From CAWELS01 sp964468205 (lineage in GTDB: Bacteria; Acidobacteriota; Terriglobia; Bryobacterales; Bryobacteraceae): DNA of 64,000 bases. Made by a program: the position numbers and the translations under genes. Below, piece by piece: positions 18,442 to 25,838 of the stretch (its first letter is position 1; each line of letters starts with the position of its first letter). Under the pieces are notes generated by a model. It made no database searches and was not told where the DNA came from. It saw only the letters and a program-made list of their open reading frames with translations. The stretch is taken from NCBI GenBank assembly GCA_964468205.1, contig CAYXVG010000003.1:162101-226100 (forward strand). Reading direction: 5' to 3'.

Positions 18442-20517
18442 GTGAGTCCCGCTCAGGATACGGAAATCCGGCGCAGCGTGTGCGCCCTCGATTGTCCGGA
18501 TGCCTGCTCGCTTCTCGTCACCGTCGAGGACGGCCGTGGCGTCCGGCTGCGGGGCAATCCCGGCCATCCCATCACCCGCGGCTTCCTCTGCGAAAAAGTG
18601 ACGCGTTACCTTGAACGGGAGTATTCGCCCGGCCGGTTGCTGCACCCCCTCCGCCGCACTGGCGCCAAGGGAGAAGGACGATTTGAGCGGATCTCCTGGG
18701 AAGAGGCTCTTGGCGAGATTGTCTCGCGTTTCGCAGAGATCAGCGCGGCTTTTGGCCCGGAGGCGATCCTGCCCTATAGCTACGGCGGAACTCTCGGTTT
18801 GCTGAACGGTTCCGGCATGGACCGCCGGTTTTTTCACCGGCTCGGCGCGAGCCGGCTGGACCGCACTATCTGCAGCGCGGCCGGAACCGCCGCACTACAC
18901 GACACACTTGGCCACCGCTACGGCGTGGAACCGGAGCAATTCGCTAACGCCCGGCTCGTTGTCGCCTGGGGCGCTAACATCCTTGGCACGAATGTCCACC
19001 TCTGGCCGTTTATCGTGGAGGCCCGCCGGAAAGGAGCGCGACTCTATGTGATCGATCCCGTTCGGAACCGCACCGGACAGGCCGCCGACCGCTTCTTCGC
19101 CATCAACCCTGGCAGTGATTTGGCCCTCGCCCTCGGTCTCATGCACGTGATCATTGCCGAAGAGCTTGGCGATAGCGGCTACGCTGAGCAGTACACAAAC
19201 GGATTCGATGAACTGGTTGAACTGGTCAAGGAGTATCCTCCCGATCGGGTCTCCACCCTCACCGGAATCCCTGCCGCCGGCGTCGTCGAGCTTGCCCGCG
19301 ATTACGCAACGGCGACTCCCTCGGTGATTCGCCTGAATTACGGAGTGCAGCGGAGTGAACGCGGTGCTGCCGCGGTCCGTGCTATCTCCATCCTCCCCGC
19401 GCTAACCGGTGCGTGGCGGCAGGCCGGAGGCGGCCTGCAACTTACGACCTCTGGGGGATTCCGGTTCAATTACTCCGCCCTCGAGCGTGCAGACCTGCAG
19501 AGGAAGGCGCTTGGCCGCGAAGCCCGCGTCGTAAATATGTCGCAACTGGGCGCCGCGCTGGCGGATCTCGATAACCCGCCCGTGAAAGCCCTGGCCGTCT
19601 ACAATTCGAACCCCGCCGCCGTCGCTCCCAACCAGAACCTGGTTCTGCGAGGGTTGGCTCGCGGGGACCTTTTCACCGTCGTACTGGAGCAGTTTCTGAC
19701 GGAAACGGCGCGCTACGCCGATATTCTGCTTCCCGCCACCACGTTTCTCGAACACTCCGACCTCTACTTCAGCTACGGCCACTACTACGTTCAACTGGCC
19801 CGGCCGGCTTTACCGCCTCCCGGCGATTGCCGCTCCAATGTCGCCGTCTTCCGTGAACTCGCCGGCCGCATGGGATTCGACGATGAGTGTTTTCTCGATT
19901 CTGAGGACGATATGATTCGCCAGGCCCTGCAGTCAGGGCATCCATTTCTCGAAGGAATCACCTTGGAACGCCTGGAGCGGGAAGGATTCCTGCGCCTTAA
20001 TGTGAGCCCGCCAGGCGAGCCGTTCCTCCCGTTCGTCAATGGGGGATTTGGGACCCCGTCCGGAAAATGTGAGATCGAAGCGGATAGTCTTCGGTATCTC
20101 CCGCCCGTGGAGTCAAGATTCGGTGATCCGGACCTGCACGGCCGTTTTCCGCTCGAGTTCATCTCGCCGAAATCCGGCGTCGGGCTGAACTCGACATTCG
20201 GTAACCGTGAAGAAGTGGATCGCGAATGCGCCACTCTGGCCGTCAACCCGACCGACGCCGAGCGTCGGGGGCTCCGGTCGGGCGATGTCGTCCGCCTGTT
20301 CAACGGACGCGGCGAGTGCGCATTCGTGGCCAGGGTTTGTGATGACGTGTCGCCTGGCGTCGTATCTGCCCCCGCGGTTCGCTGGGGACGCAAAGGCGAG
20401 CCAACCGCGAACGCTTTGACCTCGGAGCGTCTCACGGACGCCGGCGGTGGTGCTACCTTCTATAGTTGCCTGGTGCAATTGGAAAAATGCGAATCAACTC
20501 CCCCTACCCGCTCCTGA
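18442..20517 (+). CDS. Molybdopterin (bis-MGD) oxidoreductase, 4Fe-4S containing
   Basis: 691 residues. The N-terminal cluster motif C14-x3-C18-x3-C22-x27-C50 binds one 4Fe-4S. The body is the DMSO-reductase/formate-dehydrogenase-type large subunit. RTICSAAG (Cys about 144) lies where the Mo/W ligand is usually found, and PSGKCEIEADSL plus the C-terminal PTDAERRGLRSGDVVRLFN are the molydopterin-dinucleotide-binding domain. No Tat signal is present, so it should be cytoplasmic. No ferredoxin-like or membrane subunit lies nearby, so the electron partner and substrate are unknown. The start is GTG 18442, with no ribosome site but a -10-like hexamer close by. A lipoprotein gene overlaps its end. 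Confidence 0.88.
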   Translation: MSPAQDTEIRRSVCALDCPDACSLLVTVEDGRGVRLRGNPGHPITRGFLCEKVTRYLEREYSPGRLLHPLRRTGAKGEGRFERISWEEALGEIVSRFAEISAAFGPEAILPYSYGGTLGLLNGSGMDRRFFHRLGASRLDRTICSAAGTAALHDTLGHRYGVEPEQFANARLVVAWGANILGTNVHLWPFIVEARRKGARLYVIDPVRNRTGQAADRFFAINPGSDLALALGLMHVIIAEELGDSGYAEQYTNGFDELVELVKEYPPDRVSTLTGIPAAGVVELARDYATATPSVIRLNYGVQRSERGAAAVRAISILPALTGAWRQAGGGLQLTTSGGFRFNYSALERADLQRKALGREARVVNMSQLGAALADLDNPPVKALAVYNSNPAAVAPNQNLVLRGLARGDLFTVVLEQFLTETARYADILLPATTFLEHSDLYFSYGHYYVQLARPALPPPGDCRSNVAVFRELAGRMGFDDECFLDSEDDMIRQALQSGHPFLEGITLERLEREGFLRLNVSPPGEPFLPFVNGGFGTPSGKCEIEADSLRYLPPVESRFGDPDLHGRFPLEFISPKSGVGLNSTFGNREEVDRECATLAVNPTDAERRGLRSGDVVRLFNGRGECAFVARVCDDVSPGVVSAPAVRWGRKGEPTANALTSERLTDAGGGATFYSCLVQLEKCESTPPTRS

Positions 20518-21020
20518 TTCTCGCGCTCGTCATCGCGGCATCCTGCCGCCAACCCGACACTGTTCCCGTGGAGACAGACGCCGCCCCTGCGGCCACCCGA
20601 CTGGCCGCGGCAGTCCACGCCGCCGACCCAAAGGGCGCTCCCCAACTGAAAGAAGGTTTCCACACCGTCGAGCAGGATGCCTGGCGCTGGACCGAACGGA
20701 GATTCGTCGTCCTGCTCGGTCCTCCCGAAGGCGCCGCCACCGGCGGAGCGACTTTGACGCTCCGGTTTGCCGTACCCGAACCCGTGATCGCCCAACTCGG
20801 TCCAGTCACGCTTGAGGCGAACGTGGGGGGAGCGGCATTGCCGGCTCAATCCTACACCCGGCCGGGCGAGTATATTTACAGCCATAAGGTTCCGCCGCCG
20901 GCGCTTGCCGGGGATTCCGTGGCGGTCGAATTCACAATTGATAAGGCGTTGGGCCCCAGCGCGGCGGACCAGCGCGAGTTGGCGGTGATTTTCAGCTCGG
21001 TGGAACTCGAATCCCCCTAA
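20487..21020 (+). CDS. Small exported protein, possible lipoprotein
   Basis: 177 residues from ATG 20487, which overlaps the oxidoreductase gene by 31 nt; GGA sits a few bases upstream. MRINSPYPLLILALVIAASC gives a signal with Cys after AAS, close to a lipobox though lacking Leu at -3. The mature part has VVLLGPPEGAATGGATLTLR and beta-strand-rich sequence (VIAQLGPVTLEANVGG, then ELAVIFSSVEL), like an immunoglobulin-like domain. I recognise no family. Translation coupling to the oxidoreductase suggests joint expression although the predicted compartments differ. Confidence 0.6.
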   Translation: MRINSPYPLLILALVIAASCRQPDTVPVETDAAPAATRLAAAVHAADPKGAPQLKEGFHTVEQDAWRWTERRFVVLLGPPEGAATGGATLTLRFAVPEPVIAQLGPVTLEANVGGAALPAQSYTRPGEYIYSHKVPPPALAGDSVAVEFTIDKALGPSAADQRELAVIFSSVELESP

Positions 21021-21243
21021 TCAGCAGCTTACCGTCCGCCGCGCAACTCGCTCTTTCTGCGATACCTGCCGCAGTCTCATTATCCGCCGTGACGGCGGTG
21101 GATATAGTGTCGCCGGCGGCTCCGAATCCGTCCCCGCTCGCGGTGAGGGAGGATTTTCCGCTTCCCCGCCGCTAGCCGTGAACGGCCGTTCGGTGGCGGC
21201 GATGCGTCCCGGTCACACTGTTTCGCAACTTTTCCCCTACTGA
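20989..21243 (+). pseudogene. Start-less zinc-ribbon-like open frame (possible gene remnant)
   Basis: An 84-codon frame runs from just after a TGA at 20986 to a TGA at 21241, with no ATG, GTG or TTG before the CxxC. It contains SFCDTCRSLIIRRDGGGYSV and ends TVSQLFPY. Third codon positions are mostly G or C and the CxxCxSLxxR pattern looks like a zinc ribbon (DUF4178-like by eye). That suggests sequence that once coded, or coding that continues from the lipoprotein gene by a frameshift. Low confidence. Confidence 0.3.
21081..21105. repeat. Palindrome within the 21.0-21.6 kb gap
   Basis: CCGCCGTGACGGCGG with flanking TATCC and GGATA gives a dyad of about 24 bp. It lies inside the start-less open frame, so it may only reflect codon bias. 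The remainder of 21244-21627 holds a candidate small RNA but no convincing protein gene. Confidence 0.3.
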
Positions 21244-21372
21244 AGAAAGGCCAACCTTCCGATATGGTAAAGGTCCTTCAGATGTAGGACTTGCAGAGAA
21301 CGAAAGATGACTGCGCCAGCCCGATTTTCAGAAGTTGAAACCTCTGGCAGTCGAATTGCATCTTACTTGTGC

Positions 21373-21482
21373 TATGATTCTGTCTCTGGAGGCCCTCAGG
21401 GTTTTCCAGAGGCGTTGCTCTCCCTGCCAGTTCCACTCGTTAGAAATCATTGTGGAGCCCGCTCGAATCGGGAAACTTTTTT
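21373..21482 (+). ncRNA. Candidate small structured RNA with promoter and terminator
   Basis: An extended -10 (TGC-TATGAT, TATGAT at 21373-21378) predicts a start at about 21385. From there, CTCTGGA (21384-21390) pairs perfectly with TCCAGAG (21405-21411). TTCCAC (21431-21436) pairs with GTGGAG (21452-21457). CCCG (21458-21461) pairs with CGGG (21469-21472), followed by AAAC and six T (21477-21482). The last stem is short. This would be an RNA of about 98 nt just upstream of the dksA-like gene. No good -35 is seen. I could not match it to a known family. Confidence 0.35.
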
Positions 21483-21627
21483 CCGGATTCAGCGTCTACA
21501 CTATGTCAAACGAGAAGGAAGCTGAGGAGTGAATGATCGAGTGGAAAAAATAACGCTGCAACAAATTGAGTTTGATCCATACTTAGGAGTTAGCTGACCG
21601 GCTAGCTCCTGGGAAGGAGAAGAGGCC

Positions 21628-22002
21628 ATGACGAAGACTGAACTAAAGAAGTACAAGAAGACGCTGGAGGCCAAACAGGCCGAGCTGGCGAACGTGCTCC
21701 GCAACCGCGACGCGATTGCTATCGAGAAAAGCGCTGACGCTCTCGATGAGGTGCAACATGCCGCGGAACGCGAGCTGGCCATTCGTAACCTGGACCGCGA
21801 ATCCAATCTTCTTCGTCTAGTAAAACTGGCACTACGTCGAATCGACGAGGGCGCCTATGGCACATGTTTGCATTGTGAGGAAGAGATCAACCCGAAACGG
21901 CTGAATGCCGTACCGTGGACTCCCTACTGCATCAAATGCCAGGAGATGGCCGATAGCCAGAGCGAAGAGTTCGTCGATGAACTGATGATGAACGCGGCTT
22001 AG
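21628..22002 (+). CDS. TraR/DksA-family zinc-finger transcription factor
   Basis: 124 residues. An N-terminal coiled coil (about 1-65) carries SADALDEV at its tip (Asp37, Asp40, Val42), close to the DxxDxA motif that enters the RNA polymerase secondary channel. The C-terminal four-cysteine zinc finger is C80-x2-C83-x17-C101-x2-C104, preceded by the family's GAYGTC. It probably tunes rRNA and stress promoters with or without ppGpp. GGAGAAGAGG precedes the ATG. Its TAG overlaps the TAA of the converging pgeF. Confidence 0.9.
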   Translation: MTKTELKKYKKTLEAKQAELANVLRNRDAIAIEKSADALDEVQHAAERELAIRNLDRESNLLRLVKLALRRIDEGAYGTCLHCEEEINPKRLNAVPWTPYCIKCQEMADSQSEEFVDELMMNAA

Positions 22003-22760
22003 GTTACGCTTCTCCGATTGTCATTCTGTTGGGCGCGGGTTCCACTCCCCGCGCCCAACGTGTTTCTGGACGCATCGTCCGTATGGGTCTCCGGGAGAAT
22101 TCCTACCGCCGAGACCATCCGGCCTTGCTCTCCGGGCTGCCGGCGGTAAGAATAGAAAACATCGATCCAGCAGGCTGTGCATGGCGCTCCGCGGTAGACC
22201 CGGTCCGCTACGACGCCGGCCGCAACAAGTTGCCGCCGGTTCACTTCCACCAAGTCCAGCATTGCCTTGCCGCGAGCCGGCAACCCGGGCAGTAGGTCAC
22301 GAAACCGTTTGGCCACTTCTTCGCCCACTTCATAGCAGCATCCTCCGATCCCAGGGCCGATCGCGACCTCCAGTTTCTCCGGATCGACTTGGAAATCCCT
22401 CTCGAACCGCTCGACCACGGCGCCGGCGATATTCTCGGCGCTCCCTCGCCAGCCGGCGTGTACCGCCGCGACAACCCGCGCCGCGGGGGCCACCATCAGT
22501 ATCGGCAGACAATCCGCGGTGCGAACTGCGACGATCTGACCAGGCTCGGCCGTCAAGAGACCGTCGCCTTCTCCGGCGCAGCCCTCCGCGCTGCGCACAA
22601 CGATGGATTTGGTGGAGTGAATCTGGTTCAGACTGGCTACCCGGCTGGCAGGCAGCCAGCTACCGGAGTGGCGGGAGCCGAATCCGTGCAGCAACCAATC
22701 GTGCCGATCTAACGGCCGGCAGCGGAATACGCCTCTCGGATGCTGATAGAACACCGGCAA
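21999..22760 (-). CDS. pgeF: Peptidoglycan editing factor, laccase-domain (YfiH/PgeF) family
   Basis: 253 residues. Family motifs are AVRTADCLPILMV, AAVHAGWRGSAENI and AIGPGIGGCCYEVG, which supply the Cys and His metal/catalytic site. In E. coli PgeF removes muropeptides carrying non-canonical L-Ser from the precursor pool; related enzymes have purine nucleosidase or phenol oxidase activity. About 30 extra residues at the C-terminus (after GRMVSAVGI) run to the dksA stop and look unstructured. It starts 1 nt after the nuoB stop, so it is the second gene of a nuoB-pgeF transcript. Confidence 0.9.
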   Translation of the reverse strand: MPVFYQHPRGVFRCRPLDRHDWLLHGFGSRHSGSWLPASRVASLNQIHSTKSIVVRSAEGCAGEGDGLLTAEPGQIVAVRTADCLPILMVAPAARVVAAVHAGWRGSAENIAGAVVERFERDFQVDPEKLEVAIGPGIGGCCYEVGEEVAKRFRDLLPGLPARGKAMLDLVEVNRRQLVAAGVVADRVYRGAPCTACWIDVFYSYRRQPGEQGRMVSAVGILPETHTDDASRNTLGAGSGTRAQQNDNRRSVT

Positions 22761-22761
22761 C

Positions 22762-23325
22762 TCAGACAGGGTTCGGAGTCTGCGCCACCATCACCTTCTT
22801 CTTGAACTCCTCGAGCATATCCTCCTCGAGCCGAACTTCGGTGGGCCGCCGCACGAAAGTGCTCATCTCATCGATCTTGTCCTGCAGTTTCAAGAGCCCG
22901 TAGAACAGATTCTCGGGCCGCGGTGGACAACCCGCAACGTAAACGTCAACGGGAACGATCTTGTCCACGCCCTGCAACACTGCATAGGTATTGAACGGCC
23001 CCCCCACGCTCGAACACGCTCCCATCGACATCACCCACTTTGGCTCCGGCATCTGATCGTAGATTCGCTTCAACACGGGCGCCATCTTCAAGGTTACTGT
23101 ACCCGAAACGATCATCAAATCGGATTGGCGCGGACTTGGCCGAAATACCTCCGCGCCGAACCGGGCGATGTCATGGCGGGAACAACTCGCCGTGATCATC
23201 TCAATCGCGCAGCAGGCCAGACCGAATGTGAGCGGCCAAATGGAGCCTTCGCGCGCCCAGTTGAAGACGTAGTCCACCGAGGTGGTAATCAAGTTCCTGT
23301 CGAACCGATTGTGGAGTACCGACAT
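22762..23325 (-). CDS. nuoB: NADH-quinone oxidoreductase subunit B, standing alone
   Basis: 187 residues, normal for NuoB. Cluster N2 ligands are all present: Cys38-Cys39 (FGLACCAIEM), Cys104 (MSMGACSSVGG) and Cys133 (VAGCPPRPE). It should carry the last iron-sulfur cluster before quinone in complex I. No other nuo gene is within the window, although nuoA-C-D normally flank nuoB. It could be the only copy, with a dispersed operon, or a paralogue serving a variant complex. It is co-directional with pgeF, 1 nt apart. Confidence 0.93.
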   Translation of the reverse strand: MSVLHNRFDRNLITTSVDYVFNWAREGSIWPLTFGLACCAIEMITASCSRHDIARFGAEVFRPSPRQSDLMIVSGTVTLKMAPVLKRIYDQMPEPKWVMSMGACSSVGGPFNTYAVLQGVDKIVPVDVYVAGCPPRPENLFYGLLKLQDKIDEMSTFVRRPTEVRLEEDMLEEFKKKVMVAQTPNPV

Positions 23326-23399
23326 CGAAAAACGCTCTCCGTTTCAGTCTATCACCGCCCTCCATTCGCACGCTGGATTCGCTAGAATTCACAGTTGTT

Positions 23400-24029
23400 A
23401 TGCTCTTGCCAACGACACTCCTCATAATGCTCCTCGCATCACCTCTCGCCGTCTGGTCCGAGGGCCGCCCTGGCCTGTTCTTTCGGGAAGACTGGAAAGA
23501 GACTCCGGCGGAGATCCCCGTCAGCCAGAACCATGTCGCAAACGACAACCTTCTCCTTTCCTTGCACGGCCCGGGCCAGGAGGCTCTGAAGAAGAGCCAC
23601 CACGACAAGCCGGCCGACGACCCCTTCTATGTTTGGTCCGGACTTGCCGAAGGCAACTGGGCGGTCAGCTTGCGGCACAAATCGAACGACGTCGACCTGA
23701 CAGGCCAGTCGAAGATCCGCTGGCGCTCCAAACAGGCTGGTTTTCGCGAACTCCGGATCATTCTCAAGTTGGCCGATGAAACCTGGCTCGTCAGCGACGT
23801 CTCGGATCCGCCCTCGCTGGACTGGCGCATTCGCGAGTTCAACGTGGCCGGCATCCGGTGGCGGTCATTGGACATCAAAACCGTGGTCGAGGGCCGGTGG
23901 GTTGATAATCCAGACCTCCGCCGGGTCGTCGAAATCGGCTTCACTGACCTGATGCGCGGAGGCCAAAGCAACGCCTGCTCGCGGCTCGACTGGATCGAAG
24001 TCGACGGCAAACCCGTGCCACGAAGGTGA
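23400..24029 (+). CDS. Secreted hypothetical protein with beta-sandwich look
   Basis: 209 residues from ATG 23400 with signal peptide MLLPTTLLIMLLASPLAVWS. The mature part has GLFFREDWKETPAEIPVSQ, HKSNDVDLTGQSKIRWRSKQ and a closing NACSRLDWIEVDGKPV, like a carbohydrate-binding or LamG-like sandwich. Family not recognised. No Shine-Dalgarno sequence; a TAGAAT hexamer (23383-23388) lies 11 nt before the ATG. It is divergent from nuoB and converges with the epimerase gene (7 bp gap). Confidence 0.65.
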   Translation: MLLPTTLLIMLLASPLAVWSEGRPGLFFREDWKETPAEIPVSQNHVANDNLLLSLHGPGQEALKKSHHDKPADDPFYVWSGLAEGNWAVSLRHKSNDVDLTGQSKIRWRSKQAGFRELRIILKLADETWLVSDVSDPPSLDWRIREFNVAGIRWRSLDIKTVVEGRWVDNPDLRRVVEIGFTDLMRGGQSNACSRLDWIEVDGKPVPRR

Positions 24030-24036
24030 AGCCGTA

Positions 24037-24975
24037 TCAGGCCAACTGCTTCTGCCACTCGAGAGTCAGGCGCAGACCCTCTTCAATCGAGTACTTCGGA
24101 TCATGTCCAAGGTCTTGCACAGCCGCCGTCGTATCCGCCTGGGAATCCCGGACATCTCCTGCCCGAGGGGGGGCGTACTCGGCCGGAATTGAGACACCCT
24201 CGATCTGCTGAAGAACAGACCAGATCTGATTCAGCGTGTAACGGTTACCGTTCCCCGCATTGAACACCCTCCCCCCGACGCCCTCCGCGTTGGCGGCTTT
24301 GATCACCAGTCCCACCACATCTTCCACATACGTGAAATCGCGGCTCTGTTCGCCGTCCCCGAATATGGTGGGAGAGGTCCGCTCCAGCAGGCGCTTGAGA
24401 AAAATCGAGATCACTCCGGAGTAGGGGCTCGACGGATCCTGCCGCGGGCCATACACATTGAAGAACCGGAGTGATACCGCTTCCAGCCCGAAGCACCTGT
24501 GGAACACCGTCGCGTAATACTCGCCCATCAGCTTCTGAGCGGCGTACGGAGATAGCGGATTAGGCAGCATCGTTTCCACCTTCGGCAACACCTCGGTCTC
24601 CCCATAGGCGGACGAGGAAGCGGCGTAGACAACGCGGCGAACCCGCCCTTCGGCGCATGCCCGAAACACTTCAAAGGTTCCGTCGATGTTCACCGCGTGC
24701 GAAGGAACCGGCTCTGCAATCGACCGCGGAACCGAAGGAATCGCCGCCAGGTGGAACACCGTATCTGCGCCCTCGATAACAGGGGCGATCTCCTCATAGC
24801 GCCGGATGTCGCCGCGGTGGAACTCGATGTCACCGGCAACCTCGGCCAGGTTCTCCTCCTTGCCCGTGAGCAAATTGTCAATCACGGCGACACTCCCGTC
24901 GCCCCGGGACAATAGTCCCCTGACCAGCGCGGAGCCGATGAAGCCCGCGCCTCCTGTCACAATGTAACGCTTCAT
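24037..24975 (-). CDS. NAD-dependent nucleotide-sugar epimerase (extended SDR)
   Basis: 312 residues from ATG 24975, with GGAGAAG 8 nt upstream. It has the Rossmann motif TGGAGFIGS, the catalytic YxxxK within SPYAAQK and Ser in YAASSSAYGE. NVYGPRQDPSSPYSGVISIF is typical of UDP-glucose or UDP-N-acetylglucosamine 4-epimerases (WbpP/GalE-like). The exact sugar is uncertain. The start overlaps the stop of the isomerase gene by 4 nt. With the upstream GT2-methyltransferase gene it forms a three-gene glycan operon. Confidence 0.87.
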   Translation of the reverse strand: MKRYIVTGGAGFIGSALVRGLLSRGDGSVAVIDNLLTGKEENLAEVAGDIEFHRGDIRRYEEIAPVIEGADTVFHLAAIPSVPRSIAEPVPSHAVNIDGTFEVFRACAEGRVRRVVYAASSSAYGETEVLPKVETMLPNPLSPYAAQKLMGEYYATVFHRCFGLEAVSLRFFNVYGPRQDPSSPYSGVISIFLKRLLERTSPTIFGDGEQSRDFTYVEDVVGLVIKAANAEGVGGRVFNAGNGNRYTLNQIWSVLQQIEGVSIPAEYAPPRAGDVRDSQADTTAAVQDLGHDPKYSIEEGLRLTLEWQKQLA

Positions 24976-25823
24976 AGATCTAACTTCTCCGCCTCGCTGT
25001 TTAGGTAGCGGATCGTCTCGTCGGCGATCGTCTCGGCGCCTGGCCCGAACTCGAACACCTCGGCCGAAACCCACCCTTCATACTTCCGTCGGGCCAGTGT
25101 TTCGAGGACCGGCTTGAAATTGTAGTCGCCTTTGCCTGGATGCTGCCCGTCCATCTCATTCACGTGTACGTGTTTGATGAACTCGAAGTGACGATCCACA
25201 AGCGAAGCGTGCGGCTCTGTCTCCTCCACGGCATTATGGGTATCGAACATCGTCTGGATCGCCGGGTGGTTGATCTGCTTTACCATCTCCACCGCCTCAT
25301 CCAGCGATAGCAAAACGTCGCACTGATTCGAAGGCAGCGCTTCGGCAAGAACTGTCACCTTCCTGGTAGCGGCGTGATCCGCCACTCCGGCGAGACCCTC
25401 CGCGAACCGCTTCGTCGCCTCCTCCCGGCTCGCCCCCCCGGTTGTGCCGCGCTGCTTCGGCGAACCGAACACCAGCACGCCGCAGTCTTCCCGGTCCCCG
25501 GCAAGGTCGCCGCACAGGTCGATCAATCGGTCAATGTGCTCCCAACTCCGCTTCCGCAGCGCCTCGTCCGGCGTGGTCACGTGCAAGCCGGCCGGCGTCA
25601 CCATCACCCAATGCAGCCCAACGAAGTAAAGCCCCTCATCGCGGATCACGTCCCGGCACTCCCGGCGTTGTTCCGGGGTGATGTCCACCGGGTCGTCGGC
25701 GAGCGTGTAGTGGGCGATCTCGATGCCTCCGTAACCGAGACCGGCCATCGAGCGGCACTGGTTCGTGATCGACCAGCCCTCGTACACCTCATTACAAATG
25801 GAATACTGGAATGCGTAGCTCAT
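24972..25823 (-). CDS. Xylose-isomerase-like TIM-barrel sugar isomerase/epimerase
   Basis: 283 residues of the AP-endonuclease-2/sugar phosphate isomerase fold: GLGYGGIEIAHYTL, GLYFVGLHWVM, VTVLAEALP, QTMFDTHNA and KHVHVNEMDGQHPGKGDYNF. The conserved Glu, Asp and His residues would bind a divalent metal. Substrate unknown. GGAGG sits 4-5 nt before ATG 25823. It lies between the GT2-methyltransferase fusion (15 nt upstream) and the epimerase (4-nt overlap), which suggests sugar-precursor supply. Confidence 0.8.
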   Translation of the reverse strand: MSYAFQYSICNEVYEGWSITNQCRSMAGLGYGGIEIAHYTLADDPVDITPEQRRECRDVIRDEGLYFVGLHWVMVTPAGLHVTTPDEALRKRSWEHIDRLIDLCGDLAGDREDCGVLVFGSPKQRGTTGGASREEATKRFAEGLAGVADHAATRKVTVLAEALPSNQCDVLLSLDEAVEMVKQINHPAIQTMFDTHNAVEETEPHASLVDRHFEFIKHVHVNEMDGQHPGKGDYNFKPVLETLARRKYEGWVSAEVFEFGPGAETIADETIRYLNSEAEKLDL

Positions 25824-25838
25824 GAATCCTCCAATCTA

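Noticed and set aside
21453..21475. tRNA T-arm-like CTCGAAT segment
   Set aside because: No acceptor stem, anticodon arm or CCA can be built around it.
21307..21532. Two short overlapping plus-strand frames before the dksA-like gene
   Set aside because: No ribosome site, no recognisable protein pattern; the sequence is better explained by RNA stems and a T run.
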